A stretch of DNA of 64,000 bases from Erwinia sp. ErVv1 (GCF_900068895.1 NZ_CDPK01000007.1:156536-220535); one strand, 5' to 3'; counted from the first letter of the stretch, positions 1 to 10,369 are shown. The notes: generated by a model not told the origin, from the letters alone. Program-made: numbers and translations.

Positions 1-1452
1 GTTTTTATCAACTTTATCTGTGAAATATAATGGTGCTATCTTTATTCTGGTAAGCGCGCTTGCTATTTTTGCATCAGGATCCGGAATCACTTTATCTGTT
101 TCAACATCATGAGTCATATAATAACGAAACAAATCCATAGTTCTTTGCGAACCCGATCCAAAAGAGTATTGGTCTCCTGAAGATCCAGCTGATGCATCAA
201 GTGGTGATACTATAACCTGCACTTCTAACTCAGGATTAGCTAACAGAGCTTCAATTAACCAAATACAAACGTGGTGCTCTTTCCAATTATTTTTCCATGC
301 ACTGATTAGATCCTGTTGAGACATTCTAATGATTTTTTTAGCTCCTTTAATTAGGGTTTCTTTCATAACTTCTGCTCCAATTTTAAAATCATCATCATTA
401 TTAGGACCAGTCCAGTATTTACCTAAACACAGCACCCTGTCAGCTAATCTATACTCATTAATATTTGTATAAGTAGTGTAAGGCTGAGGAAGTTCAAATA
501 AGGGCGCTTTAAAGTCATCTACATTTGCATCTTTGCGATAACTAACATCACCTGTCAGATTATCATGCACAGTAAAGTTTTGATGTAATTTGATAAGATA
601 ATCCCATCGTTGTTGCAATGTATCATAACCTTCAGTACCTTGTGCTAATGGATCGGCTATCTGTAATGAGGTTACATCTCTCCAGGATAATTTATTTTTA
701 TCAAGGAAATTTTTAGAGAGTAAATCCCTCCCACAGCTCCAAAGTTCATTAAGGTATAGTTGAGAACCTAATGCAGCTTGACCATGAATGACAGCTGAAA
801 TGTCATGTACAGGAGGATAGCTAATAAACAAATCCATTTTCAAATTGTGACCGCCTACCAGTGTCTCAGATCCATCAATAGCAATTACTTTTGCATGGTT
901 CCAGGTCATTTTGGTATTGTCTTCAGAATCTAATATTTCGCCTGAAATTAATTTACTCGTTAATGCGCTGATAATCCCAGCACTAATACGGGAGAAAATA
1001 CCAATATAAATTTCTGGGGAAACCTCCCAGTCTTGAGAGCGAGCTCGAACTAAACGAAGCAATGATGCCTGGAAATCAATCAAGTTATCGGCTGGGAATA
1101 AAAGGTCGTAAGGTGTGTTTCCGAATAAAAAGCGGAATTGTACTGGGTGTGTTCTCCCCATTTTTTGTGACAAACAAACATCCATTGAACGTAAAATAAC
1201 TTTACCCCATTCAGGATCAGGGCTATGCAACGAAGTGACATCACAGCGATAAACTGCTTTCTGAATGATTTCCTCAATTGAACGTTCAAAATCATCTTTT
1301 CTTTTAATCGCTTGATCCATTATTTGTTGATTAAATGGAAGTCCAAAAATATGAGGGGTATCTATCAATCTGATATAGTTAGGAAGCGTTGTCTCGTTGT
1401 TAAACAGACCAAGCGCATTCAATTTTACCTTCACGTCTTCAATAAAGCTCAT
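1..1452 (-). CDS. Phospholipase D-family protein, probable type VI secretion lipase effector (partial, runs off the left edge)
   Basis: An uninterrupted frame of 484 codons runs from an ATG at 1452 off the window edge. At about residue 186 it carries HAKVIAID followed by GGHN, matching the phospholipase D signature HxKxxxxD with the following GG/N. PLD enzymes hydrolyse phosphodiester bonds of phospholipids and need two such motifs; the second would lie beyond base 1. There is no signal peptide, which fits a Tle5/PldA-like antibacterial effector delivered by a type VI system (inference; no vgrG or other T6SS gene is visible). An AGGGAC ribosome site precedes the start. The gene lies 27 nt after a second lipase-type gene on the same strand. 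The sequence is AT-rich compared with the housekeeping genes, consistent with horizontal origin. PLD family assignment is firm; the effector role is moderate. Confidence 0.75.
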   Translation of the reverse strand, partial: MSFIEDVKVKLNALGLFNNETTLPNYIRLIDTPHIFGLPFNQQIMDQAIKRKDDFERSIEEIIQKAVYRCDVTSLHSPDPEWGKVILRSMDVCLSQKMGRTHPVQFRFLFGNTPYDLLFPADNLIDFQASLLRLVRARSQDWEVSPEIYIGIFSRISAGIISALTSKLISGEILDSEDNTKMTWNHAKVIAIDGSETLVGGHNLKMDLFISYPPVHDISAVIHGQAALGSQLYLNELWSCGRDLLSKNFLDKNKLSWRDVTSLQIADPLAQGTEGYDTLQQRWDYLIKLHQNFTVHDNLTGDVSYRKDANVDDFKAPLFELPQPYTTYTNINEYRLADRVLCLGKYWTGPNNDDDFKIGAEVMKETLIKGAKKIIRMSQQDLISAWKNNWKEHHVCIWLIEALLANPELEVQVIVSPLDASAGSSGDQYSFGSGSQRTMDLFRYYMTHDVETDKVIPDPDAKIASALTRIKIAPLYFTDKVDKN

Positions 1453-1479
1453 GTTAAGTCCCTTTACTTAATATCTATT

Positions 1480-2762
1480 TTATAGAAAATACCATTTAAC
1501 CCAACTACAACCAGAACGCTCCTGGGTTACAGGATAATATTGCTCATATGGAGGATCACCAACCACATCTTCCATATACAATTTATTCCAGGATAAAATT
1601 CCACTACCAGATGCAATACGTCTAACATAAGGTCTGAAATATATTCTACTCGTTCGATAGATTCCTCCTCCCATTACATCAAACAAGTCATGATATTTTA
1701 CTATCGCCCTTCGTAACTCATGAGCTGTATTAGTCACAGCGCAGGATTCTGAGAAAATGGTGCCCCGTTGAGATAAATAAGTTCTGGCCATCAAATAAAT
1801 TAAATCACCAACATTAGCAAATTTTGATGAATTTTTCGAAGGGTCATATTTACTATCTGTTGTGATGTTTCCTGATAACGTACTATGCCTTCCTCGGCAC
1901 ACATATAAATCATAATGGATAGGTTGAGGTGAAGTACTTCGACCCAAAGGATCGGGTGTTAATACCTTTTCCCCTAAATTCTTCCATGCATTACTAAATG
2001 GCCATAATGAATTTGAAGCTTTACTGGTTTTTTTTTGCATCATTTTTTCATTTGGATAGGGTACAACTGGCGTGAAGAGATAATCTGATGACAGTTCAAT
2101 TGATTCATCCCAGGCGTAAATCGCTGCATAATGTTTAACATTTGGAGACAATGTCGTAAATGTGCTCCACCAATTACCAGGGCCAGGGACAGGTTCTATT
2201 GCAAAAATGTTCACCTGAATATCCTTATTGCCATAACTGTAAATAAACCATGCAGCCATAAGTGCAGCAACTGCACCTCGACTGTGACCGATTATATTGA
2301 CCACCTTAGCACCACTGGCTACAGCCTTATTTGCGCCATGTAATGCAAGTGCTGAAATGTCTTTTCCTTTCGCGTGCTCAGCTTCAGAAAATTGGTTTCC
2401 AGATGCATATTTTTTACATAATTACTTAGTGAATCCGGGATTTTTAATGGACCACTCACTAATAAATCCTCACTTTTATCAGAAGGGATAGCCCAATCAT
2501 TTTCTCCTGAACCTCTAACGCTGACCGCATTATCACTTTCGGTTAATACCCCGTTGATCTCTCTAAATACGCGGACGGGAATATAACCAGATCTTTCTGA
2601 GTAAATTCTCTTGTCACTCCTTAAGCGGGACACTTCTCCTTCATCTCTCGTACAGGCTGTCCCAGAAAATGAGAGCGTAAAAACATTATTGATCGTTTTT
2701 ATATCATCCATATTAACGAATTCTCCATATAATGTTAAATTAACACACTGGTTCCAACTCAT
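1480..2762 (-). pseudogene. GxSxG lipase / T6SS Tle-like effector, split by a -1 frameshift at an A6 run
   Basis: Two overlapping minus-strand frames encode one alpha/beta hydrolase. The N-terminal part (2762 or internal ATG at 2711, reading to a stop at 2319) has FTLSFSGTACTRDEGE. The C-terminal part carries GHSRGA (catalytic Ser), YAWDES (candidate Asp) and GRHSTLSG (candidate His), ending at 1480. The frames join at 2407-2418, where the minus strand reads GTAAAAAATATG. One more A, or -1 slippage on A_AAA_AAT, gives SNYVK(N/K)YASGNQF and a continuous protein of about 425 residues. The fold, the lack of a secretion signal and the adjacent phospholipase D gene resemble type VI lipase (Tle) effectors. 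It could be a real pseudogene, a homopolymer sequencing error, or a gene read by programmed frameshifting or transcriptional slippage. Confidence 0.7.
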
Positions 2763-3620
2763 TATTCAAATAAAAGAATAGAAGATCACTAAAATTAATA
2801 ATTAAAACTTTCCTGGCTTGAGTTGCCATGGCTGTAAGCGTTACATTAAGGCTATCTCGTAAGTATCCATGTAAACGGCCATTTACTTTTAGAGATCTTA
2901 CGACAACCTACTGTTGTCTCCTGAGGAGATATCTATGCATTGAACCCGCGTAGCAAAACACCAGATCATTGCCTCTCTCAACTCGGTCGAAGTCGGAGGG
3001 GCAGTGAAGGATGTCCGCTATGAAGCCGATATTTCCATAGTCAGTTATTGCACTTTGAAAGGCTAAATAGGGTGGAAGAGAAAAATCTGATATAGAAAAA
3101 ATCAAAGATCTGGAGATTTACCGTCTGAAATAGTTTTTTCAAATCTGAGTCTTGATTGTCTCGCTCTGAAAGAATTCATCGGAAAAAATCTTTAAAACCA
3201 GCGGAAAAGGGTGAACTTGTCAGGTATCTGACTGCGCAATTTTTCGAGAGCTTGCGTCAGGCATGCAGGGCATTATTGTTGAGCATGATCCCGTACTTTA
3301 ACCAGCCGGATGATGACTGAAACACGCAAGTTTCAGCGATGCATGGAAATTAAATGGGTATGCTTACATACCTACGACTAAACTGAATAGCTGTATATTT
3401 CGGATCAATACAGCCCGTTTTACATCCGTAAAATCAGTAGCATCATAGATTTAACTCATGTACCCGATGGGTTGTTGTAGTACGATGAAAGCGGCCTGAA
3501 ATTACTGAGCATTACATCGATACCGCGGGTTTCACCGTATTCAAACTGATCCCTACTAAGACGGCAATTTGTTAGCGCATGACGCATAGAACGAGCGTCC
3601 AACGGCGTAATCAAAGCCAT
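2763..3620. other. Gene-poor accessory DNA between rpoD and the lipase genes
   Basis: About 860 bases with no intact gene. The middle part is a decayed IS3-family transposase (separate entry). The flanks at 2763-2934 and 3330-3620 are AT-rich and show no frame I could recognise. A 65-codon minus-strand frame at 2908-3105 is the antisense shadow of the transposase remnant. Confidence 0.6.
2935..3320 (+). mobile_element. Degenerate IS3-family transposase remnant (orfA and start of orfB)
   Basis: Plus-strand translation gives recognisable pieces of IS3-type OrfA in shifting frames. From an ATG at 2935 (preceded by GAGGAG) and past a stop at 2941, the frame reads KHQIIASLNSVEVGGAVKDV and then YEADIS, matching the OrfA helix-turn-helix. 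Then come KIKDLE and SNLSLDCLALKEFIGKNL, the leucine-zipper end of OrfA. OrfB follows as ELVRYLTAQFFESLRQACRA and then SMIPYFNQPDDD before a stop. At least two internal stops and two frame changes make it non-functional. The rest of orfB and the terminal repeats are not recognisable. It marks past transposition beside the lipase genes downstream of rpoD. Confidence 0.75.
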
Positions 3621-3654
3621 AAAAAAGCCCCTGCCGGGAGGCAGAGGCTTTTTT
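3621..3654 (-). terminator. Rho-independent terminator of the rpsU-dnaG-rpoD operon
   Basis: Just after the rpoD stop, the minus strand reads AGCCTCTGCC, a TCCC loop, GGCAGGGGCT and then a run of T. The flanking A and T runs make it potentially bidirectional. Confidence 0.85.
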
Positions 3655-3672
3655 AGCGGGCTTAACGACACA

Positions 3673-5517
3673 TTAATCGTCGAGGAAGCTGCGCAGCACT
3701 TCGGAGCGGCTTGGATGGCGCAGCTTGCGCAGCGCTTTGGCTTCGATCTGACGAATACGTTCGCGCGTAACGTCAAACTGTTTACCTACCTCTTCCAGCG
3801 TGTGGTCGGTATTCATATCAATACCAAAACGCATACGCAGCACCTTCGCCTCGCGCGCTGTCAGCCCTGCCAGCACGTCGTGCGTGGCAGAACGCAGGCT
3901 CTCGGACGTCGCGGAGTCCAGCGGCAGCTCCAGCGTGGTATCCTCGATAAAGTCACCCAGATGTGAATCTTCATCATCACCAATTGGCGTCTCCATGGAG
4001 ATTGGCTCTTTGGCAATTTTCAGCACCTTACGGATTTTATCTTCCGGCATCAGCATCCGCTCGGCCAGCTCTTCCGGCGTCGGCTCACGACCCATCTCCT
4101 GCAGCATCTGGCGAGAAATACGGTTGAGCTTGTTAATCGTCTCAATCATATGCACCGGAATACGGATGGTACGCGCCTGGTCAGCGATGGAGCGGGTGAT
4201 AGCCTGACGGATCCACCAGGTCGCATAGGTCGAGAATTTATAACCACGGCGATATTCAAACTTATCCACGGCTTTCATCAGACCGATATTCCCCTCCTGG
4301 ATGAGATCCAGGAACTGCAGGCCACGGTTGGTGTACTTCTTGGCGATAGAGATAACCAGACGCAGGTTAGCCTCAACCATCTCTTTCTTCGCACGACGCG
4401 CTTTCGCTTCGCCGATAGACATGCGACGGTTGATGTCCTTCACCTGCTCAATGGTCAGGCCGGTCTCTTCTTCAATCTGCGACAGCTTTTGCAGGCCGCG
4501 ATGCACGTCTTCAGAGACGTCTTTCAGCTTCTCTGACCAGGGTTTGTTCATCGCCAGGGCCGCTTTGAACCAGGTTTCGCTGGTTTCATTGCCGGTAAAC
4601 AGGGTGATGAAGTTTTTCTTCGGCATCTTACAGATTTCAACACAGAGCTTCATGATCAGACGTTCCTGCGTACGAACGCGGTCCATCATGGTGCGCATGC
4701 TGTTCACCAGGAAATCGAACTGCTTCGGCACCAGGCGGAACTGTTTGAAAACGTCTGACAGATTCTGAATTTCAGCTACGGCATCGGCGTGGCTGCGGCC
4801 TTTAGCCTTGATTACCGTACGGGCTTTTTCGTACTGAACGCGCAGATCGTTAAACTTCTCGCGCGCCAGTTCCGGGTCGATGCTGTTGTCATCGTCGGCG
4901 CTGTCGTCATCGGACTCTTCATCTTCGTCTTCATCATCGTCACGCTCTGCTTCAGAGAGTTCCGAGCCAACGTGCGTGGCGGTGGGCGCGATATCTGCTT
5001 CAGCGTTGGGATCAACAAAGCCGGTAATCATATCCGACAGGCGCGCTTCGCCCGCCTCAACGCGGTCATACTGTTCCAGCAGGTAGGTAATGGCTTCCGG
5101 GTATTCAGCAACGGAACACTGGACCTGGTTGATACCGTCTTCGATGCGCTTCGCGATGTCGATTTCGCCTTCGCGCGTCAGCAATTCAACGGTACCCATT
5201 TCGCGCATATACATGCGCACCGGGTCTGTCGTCCGGCCGATTTCTGACTCAACGCTGGACAGGACCTGTGCGGCCGCCTCGGCAGCATCTTCATCGGTAT
5301 CGGAGCTGTTTTCGTTCAGCATCAGATCGTCGGCATCAGGTGCTTCTTCAACAACCTGTATGCCCATGTCGTTGATCATCTGAATGATGTCTTCGATCTG
5401 ATCGGAGTCGACGATATCTTCCGGCAGATGGTCATTGACCTCGGCATAGGTCAGATAGCCCTGCTCCTTACCACGGGTGACAAGTAGCTTAAGCTGTGAC
5501 TGCGGGTTTTGCTCCAT
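3673..5517 (-). CDS. rpoD: RNA polymerase primary sigma factor RpoD (sigma-70)
   Basis: 614 residues, one more than the usual 613 of E. coli. It directs RNA polymerase to housekeeping promoters. Visible parts in order: region 1.1 at the N-terminus ([12 protein letters not shown]), the acidic Asp/Glu-rich non-conserved insert near residues 190-215, regions 2.1-2.4 with [10 protein letters not shown] (-10 recognition and melting), region 3, and region 4.2 with the helix-turn-helix [20 protein letters not shown] near the C-terminus (-35 recognition). It is the last gene of the macromolecular synthesis operon after rpsU and dnaG and is followed by a strong terminator. Nothing unusual is seen. Confidence 0.99.
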   Translation of the reverse strand: MEQNPQSQLKLLVTRGKEQGYLTYAEVNDHLPEDIVDSDQIEDIIQMINDMGIQVVEEAPDADDLMLNENSSDTDEDAAEAAAQVLSSVESEIGRTTDPVRMYMREMGTVELLTREGEIDIAKRIEDGINQVQCSVAEYPEAITYLLEQYDRVEAGEARLSDMITGFVDPNAEADIAPTATHVGSELSEAERDDDEDEDEESDDDSADDDNSIDPELAREKFNDLRVQYEKARTVIKAKGRSHADAVAEIQNLSDVFKQFRLVPKQFDFLVNSMRTMMDRVRTQERLIMKLCVEICKMPKKNFITLFTGNETSETWFKAALAMNKPWSEKLKDVSEDVHRGLQKLSQIEEETGLTIEQVKDINRRMSIGEAKARRAKKEMVEANLRLVISIAKKYTNRGLQFLDLIQEGNIGLMKAVDKFEYRRGYKFSTYATWWIRQAITRSIADQARTIRIPVHMIETINKLNRISRQMLQEMGREPTPEELAERMLMPEDKIRKVLKIAKEPISMETPIGDDEDSHLGDFIEDTTLELPLDSATSESLRSATHDVLAGLTAREAKVLRMRFGIDMNTDHTLEEVGKQFDVTRERIRQIEAKALRKLRHPSRSEVLRSFLDD

Positions 5518-5823
5518 AAGACGGTATCCACACTTCTGTTAAATTAGATTGGTGTCGGTCGGCTAAGCAGCCAACAATAACAGTGAGGGCGTTGGTTTAT
5601 TGCCGCTGCCCATCTCGGCGGCTGCCAGGGTCGACCTGGCGGATAATCGGCACTTAAGCCGCTGGATATTCGGTTCGACGCGCTATCACCTGCCATTTTT
5701 GGTTCGCGCAGCGGCAAAAACCGGTCGTACCGGGGTACGCTGTGGTTCAGGCGCTGGGCGCACAAAAACTGACGGTGGCGATAACGCCTCTCAATGTTAT
5801 GTCGGGTGACAGGATCGTCACGC
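5518..5823. other. dnaG-rpoD intergenic region
   Basis: 306 bases without a supported gene. In E. coli the corresponding spacer carries an RNA processing site that uncouples dnaG and rpoD message levels. Here I see one short perfect palindrome (CGTACCGGGGTACG at 5726-5739) but no clear terminator. Open frames crossing it have no recognisable protein features. Confidence 0.5.
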
Positions 5824-7578
5824 TCAGGAATTCGTTTTTTTAGCAAATTCCTGATTGAGCAGCCAGTATTCGCGCCGCTCGTTGGCATCCAGCCCGTGAG
5901 TGCGCTCGCGAGCAATTAAATACTCTAAGCGTCGCTCCAGCGCTGCGTCATACATGCTGGCCAGCGAATCGTTAAACATGGTTTCCACTTCATCGTCCAC
6001 GATCATGTGGTTCCATGTGGCCAGAGTTTCAAGGCTCTGGCTAAATTTTGTGCCACGGTATAACTCTAGTAGCTGTCCCGTCGTCAGGCCAGGATGAGCG
6101 ACGCAAGTGCTCACTAACTCGACAAAAAGGGAAAATCCCGGCAGTTCAGAAGATTCCAGCCCTTCCAGGGAAGGCACGGCTGCTGCCAGCTGCGGATTCT
6201 GAATCAGCAATCCAATCAGTATACGCATGGTTGTGCGTTTTAGCTGAGGCTGCGGTGGGAGTTTCGACTTCTCGCCCACTCTGGGCATCAACTTTTCCAG
6301 CTGACTGTCATCCAGAATGCCCAGTTTGTTCCCCAGTTCCTGACGCAGGTAAATGCGCAGGGTTTCACCCGGCACCTGGCTAATTAGCGGCAGGGCCAGG
6401 GTACTCAGCTGGGCACGACCATCCGGCGATCGTAAATCTACCTGAGGGAGCAGAGTGTCAAATAAGAAAGCGGAGAGCGGCGTTGCCTGCTCCATTCGCG
6501 CTTCAAATGCCTCTTTTCCCTCTTTACGGACCAGCGTATCCGGATCTTCACCGTCCGGCAGAAACATAAAGCGTAGCTGACGGCCATCATTCATGTAGGG
6601 AAGGGCGGTTTCCAGTGCCCGCCAGGCCGCTTCACGTCCTGCTCTGTCGCCGTCATAGCAGCAGATGACATTATCGGTCGAGCGAAATAGCAGCTGAATA
6701 TGCTCAGGCGTCGTCGATGTTCCCAGTGACGCCACGGCATAATCAATGCCGAACTGCGCCAGGGCCACCACATCCATATAGCCTTCGACCACTAATAGCT
6801 TCGCCGGTTCCGGATGATTCTTGTGGGCTTCATACAGGCCATACAGCTGTCGGCCCTTATGGAAAATATCGGTCTCCGGGGAGTTCAGATATTTTGGCAA
6901 CGCATCGCCAACGACGCGGCCACCAAACCCGATAACCCGGCCTCGCTTATCATGGATGGGAAACATGATCCGTTCGCGGAAGCGATCGTAGCTGCGGCCC
7001 TGATCGTTGGTGACCAGCATCCCGGCGTCGATAAGCGACTGCCGGTCGTCCTCATTGCGGCCGAATCGCTTCAGCGCGTTGTCCCAGCCTGCGGGCGCAA
7101 AACCAATCGAGAAGTGACCGATCACCTCATCGCTCAGACCGCGGCCTGCCAGGTAGTCACGCGCACCCGCGGCGTGACTCTGGGTCAGCGACTGCCGGTA
7201 GAACTCATTCAGCCCGGTCATCAGCTGATACAGGCTCTGGCGCTGATGGCGCTCCAGCTGGCTCGGGCCACTTCCGCTTTCGTACGGAATTTCAAGTCCG
7301 TAAAGCGTCGCCAGCTCCTCGATGCTCTCTACGAACTCAAGGCGGTCATAGTTCATCAGAAAGTCGACGGCGTTGCCGTGCGCGCCACAGCCGAAGCAGT
7401 GATAAAACTGTTTCTCGCCGTTTACGGTAAAAGAAGGGGTTTTCTCATTATGGAAGGGACAGCACGCGTGATAGTTCTTACCCTGCTTTTTCAGCTTTAC
7501 GCGGGCATCAATAAGATCCACGATGTCCGTGCGCGCCAGCAGGTCATTAATGAATACGCGTGGAATGCGTCCAGCCAT
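5824..7578 (-). CDS. dnaG: DNA primase DnaG
   Basis: 584 residues (E. coli 581). It synthesises RNA primers for lagging-strand and origin replication, working with DnaB helicase. The N-terminal zinc ribbon has CPFH (Cys40, His43) and CFGCG (Cys61, Cys64). The TOPRIM catalytic core has VVEGYMDVVAL with the metal-binding Glu and CYDGDRAG with the Asp pair. The C-terminal helical part matches the DnaB-interacting domain. It is the middle gene of rpsU-dnaG-rpoD. A hairpin between rpsU and dnaG probably lowers its expression relative to rpsU, as known in E. coli. Confidence 0.99.
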   Translation of the reverse strand: MAGRIPRVFINDLLARTDIVDLIDARVKLKKQGKNYHACCPFHNEKTPSFTVNGEKQFYHCFGCGAHGNAVDFLMNYDRLEFVESIEELATLYGLEIPYESGSGPSQLERHQRQSLYQLMTGLNEFYRQSLTQSHAAGARDYLAGRGLSDEVIGHFSIGFAPAGWDNALKRFGRNEDDRQSLIDAGMLVTNDQGRSYDRFRERIMFPIHDKRGRVIGFGGRVVGDALPKYLNSPETDIFHKGRQLYGLYEAHKNHPEPAKLLVVEGYMDVVALAQFGIDYAVASLGTSTTPEHIQLLFRSTDNVICCYDGDRAGREAAWRALETALPYMNDGRQLRFMFLPDGEDPDTLVRKEGKEAFEARMEQATPLSAFLFDTLLPQVDLRSPDGRAQLSTLALPLISQVPGETLRIYLRQELGNKLGILDDSQLEKLMPRVGEKSKLPPQPQLKRTTMRILIGLLIQNPQLAAAVPSLEGLESSELPGFSLFVELVSTCVAHPGLTTGQLLELYRGTKFSQSLETLATWNHMIVDDEVETMFNDSLASMYDAALERRLEYLIARERTHGLDANERREYWLLNQEFAKKTNS

Positions 7579-7619
7579 AAATCCCCTTCACCTTTCAGCT
7601 TCCATTGCTTCTGGCCCAT

Positions 7620-7659
7620 AAACGAGAACAAGCCGCGCATTCCTTTCGGAAAGCACGGC
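7620..7659 (-). terminator. Partial terminator (attenuator) between rpsU and dnaG
   Basis: The minus strand has GCCGTGCTTTCC, a GAAA tetraloop and GGAATGCGCGGC, then TTGTTCTCG. This matches in position and form the known E. coli attenuator that keeps primase levels low while allowing read-through into dnaG and rpoD. Confidence 0.7.
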
Positions 7660-7711
7660 CTTCATAACTACTTACTTGTCTGTGGGACGTGAGGGCGCAA
7701 ACCCTCAAAAA

Positions 7712-8228
<517 letters not shown>

Positions 8229-9254
8229 ATGCGTGTACTTGGAATTGAAACATCCTGCGATGAAACCGGTATCGCGATTTACGACGATCGGGCCGGACTT
8301 CTCGCCAATCAACTTTACAGTCAGGTCAAACTGCATGCCGATTACGGCGGTGTCGTACCTGAGCTGGCTTCGCGCGACCACGTGCGAAAAACCGTGCCGC
8401 TTATCCAGGCGGCGCTTAAGGAAGCCGGATTACAGGCGTCAGAGATTGATGCGGTGGCCTGGACGGCCGGACCTGGCCTGGTGGGCGCGCTGCTGGTGGG
8501 GGCCACCGTAGGTCGTGCGCTGGCGTTTGCCTGGGGTGTCCCGGCTATTCCCGTTCATCATATGGAAGGGCACCTGCTGGCACCGATGCTGGAAGATAAT
8601 CCTCCCGCCTTTCCCTTTGTTGCCCTGCTGGTGTCGGGCGGTCACACCCAGCTTATCAGCGTTACCGCCATCGGTGAGTATACGCTGCTTGGGGAATCGG
8701 TTGATGATGCGGCCGGTGAGGCATTTGATAAAACGGCCAAGCTGCTGGGGCTGGATTATCCCGGTGGCCCGATTCTGTCGAAAATGGCCCAGCAGGGGAT
8801 TGAGAAGCGCTTTGTCTTCCCCCGTCCGATGACCGATCGGCCAGGTCTGGATTTCAGCTTTTCTGGCCTGAAAACGTTCGCGGCGAATACCATTCGCGGT
8901 AACAGCGACGACGATCAGACGCGCGCTGATATCGCCCGCGCCTTTGAAGATGCGGTTGTCGATACGCTGGCGATCAAATGTAAGCGCGCGCTGGAGCAGA
9001 CCGGGTTCAAACGGCTGGTTATCGCCGGAGGCGTCAGCGCGAACCGCACGCTGCGGGCGAAAATGGCTGAAGTGATGAAAGCCCGGGGCGGGGAGGTCTT
9101 CTATGCCCGCCCTGAATTCTGTACCGACAATGGGGCGATGATAGCCTACGCCGGTATGGTCAGGCTGCGCAGCGGTACGGATGCGGAGCTTGGCGTCACG
9201 GTTCGGCCACGTTGGCCGCTTTCCGAGCTGGGTGTTGTTGCTGAGCCGGACTGA
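8229..9254 (+). CDS. tsaD: tRNA N6-threonylcarbamoyladenosine transferase TsaD
   Basis: 341 residues. TsaD transfers the threonylcarbamoyl group from TC-AMP to A37 of ANN-decoding tRNAs, acting with TsaB, TsaE and TsaC. ASKHA fold: [20 protein letters not shown] at the start, metal-binding HHMEGH (His111 and His115), the SGGHTQ phosphate loop, [17 protein letters not shown] and the late [10 protein letters not shown]. It lies divergent from rpsU as in E. coli. The length and all key motifs are intact. Confidence 0.98.
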   Translation: MRVLGIETSCDETGIAIYDDRAGLLANQLYSQVKLHADYGGVVPELASRDHVRKTVPLIQAALKEAGLQASEIDAVAWTAGPGLVGALLVGATVGRALAFAWGVPAIPVHHMEGHLLAPMLEDNPPAFPFVALLVSGGHTQLISVTAIGEYTLLGESVDDAAGEAFDKTAKLLGLDYPGGPILSKMAQQGIEKRFVFPRPMTDRPGLDFSFSGLKTFAANTIRGNSDDDQTRADIARAFEDAVVDTLAIKCKRALEQTGFKRLVIAGGVSANRTLRAKMAEVMKARGGEVFYARPEFCTDNGAMIAYAGMVRLRSGTDAELGVTVRPRWPLSELGVVAEPD

Positions 9255-9266
9255 GCATCAGGATAA

Positions 9267-9290
9267 ACACAGCTCTGCGGCGAGCTGTGT
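9267..9290 (+). terminator. Candidate hairpin downstream of tsaD
   Basis: ACACAGCTC, a TGCGGC loop and GAGCTGTGT form a 9-bp perfect stem just after the tsaD stop. No T-run follows, so it may be a weak terminator or a 3'-end stabilising hairpin. Confidence 0.4.
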
Positions 9291-9358
9291 ATTAGATGAC
9301 GCGCAGCGAATGATTAACCTGAAACGGGTGCGTCGCTGCGCCGAAGAGTAAGGCGGGA

Positions 9359-9646
9359 TTAATTACCTAAAATAGCGTTGAAAATTCTCCCTACGAAGGG
9401 GATCCCACCCAGTACCGATTCAACGGTGCCACCAATATTACCGCCGATACTGGCACCAATGGAGGTACCCAGCTCGGGGAAGAGCTTTTTGATGTTCATC
9501 TCACCCAGCAGCGGTACTGAAACGGTGACGCTGCCAGCCAGCTGATAAATCCCGTTACCTACCAGGCCACCCACCGATGCACTGATATTTTTAATAATGC
9601 CTGTGCCGCTCACCGCGGTGATGTCATCCCGCTCTAACTCTCTCAT
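9359..9646 (-). CDS. Small Gly-rich secreted peptide with bacteriocin-like leader (putative class II microcin-type)
   Basis: 95 residues from an ATG at 9646, chosen because GGGAG lies 8 nt upstream; a GTG at 9655 is the alternative. The N-terminus MRELERDDITAVSG follows the leader pattern of double-glycine class II microcins and colicin V-type peptides (MRxLxxxEIxxVSGG), although the processing site here reads SGTG rather than GG. The rest is hydrophobic and rich in Gly in GxxxG spacing (SVGGLVGNGI, SIGASIGGNIGG, LGGIPFVGRIF), as in membrane-active peptides. No transporter, immunity or maturation gene is adjacent; it is flanked by tsaD and plsY. A second peptide with the same leader type is at 27151. 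The function is inferred from the leader only. Confidence 0.6.
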   Translation of the reverse strand: MRELERDDITAVSGTGIIKNISASVGGLVGNGIYQLAGSVTVSVPLLGEMNIKKLFPELGTSIGASIGGNIGGTVESVLGGIPFVGRIFNAILGN

Positions 9647-9769
9647 TATTTTCACTCCCTGAAGGTAGTAACGACGTGTTACTGATAAGGTACGTTACAG
9701 TGAGACGTTAATGGAGAGAATAGTAATAAAATGATTTACAGAGCTTCTGAATAATCCCCGGCACTGATG

Positions 9770-10369
9770 TTATTTGCGCTTTCTCCGCCAGATTTTAGTT
9801 TCCTGTCCGCGCCAGAGTCGCTGAATATTGTCATGATGCCGCAGCAGCACCAGGCACGAGAGCATTGCAACGGGAAAGGTAAACTGGGGTTTAAACCACC
9901 AGACGTAGAAGGGGGCGATTAGCGCGCTGATGATAGCGCCGAGCGATGAATAACCGCTAAGCAGTACGGTTAGCAGCCAGGTGCCGGTCATCAGACCCGT
10001 TAAATCCCAGCCGATGGGGGCGATCGCACCGAAAGCGGTCGCCACGCCTTTTCCGCCCTTGAAGCGAAAAAAAACGGGGTAAATGTGCCCAAGGCAGGCG
10101 GCGATAGCGGTAAGGCCCAGATATAAAGGCGTGACGCCATAATGCCAGGCAAGCCAGACCGGCAGCATACCTTTAAGAATATCAAAAACCAGCACGGCCG
10201 CAGCGGGAACTTTACCGCCGAGCCGCAGCACGTTAGTTGCGCCGGGATTGCCGGAACCATTCTGGCGGGGATCGGGCAATCTGAACAGTCGGCACACCAG
10301 AATCGCACTGGAGACAGAGCCACACAGATAGGCAAAAAGGATCATACCCAGTGCGAATGTATTCAACAT
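9770..10369 (-). CDS. plsY: Acyl-phosphate glycerol-3-phosphate acyltransferase PlsY
   Basis: 199 residues from the ATG at 10369, preceded by GGAGGGCGG; a longer frame upstream has no homologous residues. PlsY transfers acyl groups from acyl-phosphate to glycerol-3-phosphate in the inner membrane, the first step of phospholipid synthesis. Several membrane spans are evident. The conserved loops are [11 protein letters not shown] and the [10 protein letters not shown] glycine loop. It is divergent from folB, as in E. coli. Confidence 0.97.
   Translation of the reverse strand: MLNTFALGMILFAYLCGSVSSAILVCRLFRLPDPRQNGSGNPGATNVLRLGGKVPAAAVLVFDILKGMLPVWLAWHYGVTPLYLGLTAIAACLGHIYPVFFRFKGGKGVATAFGAIAPIGWDLTGLMTGTWLLTVLLSGYSSLGAIISALIAPFYVWWFKPQFTFPVAMLSCLVLLRHHDNIQRLWRGQETKIWRRKRK

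Noticed and set aside
3456..3776. 106-codon minus-strand frame across the rpoD terminator
   Set aside because: It runs through the terminator hairpin into rpoD in another frame and shows no recognisable family.
6814..7692. 292-codon plus-strand frame opposite dnaG
   Set aside because: Antisense shadow of a fully conserved essential gene, without motif or independent start signals.
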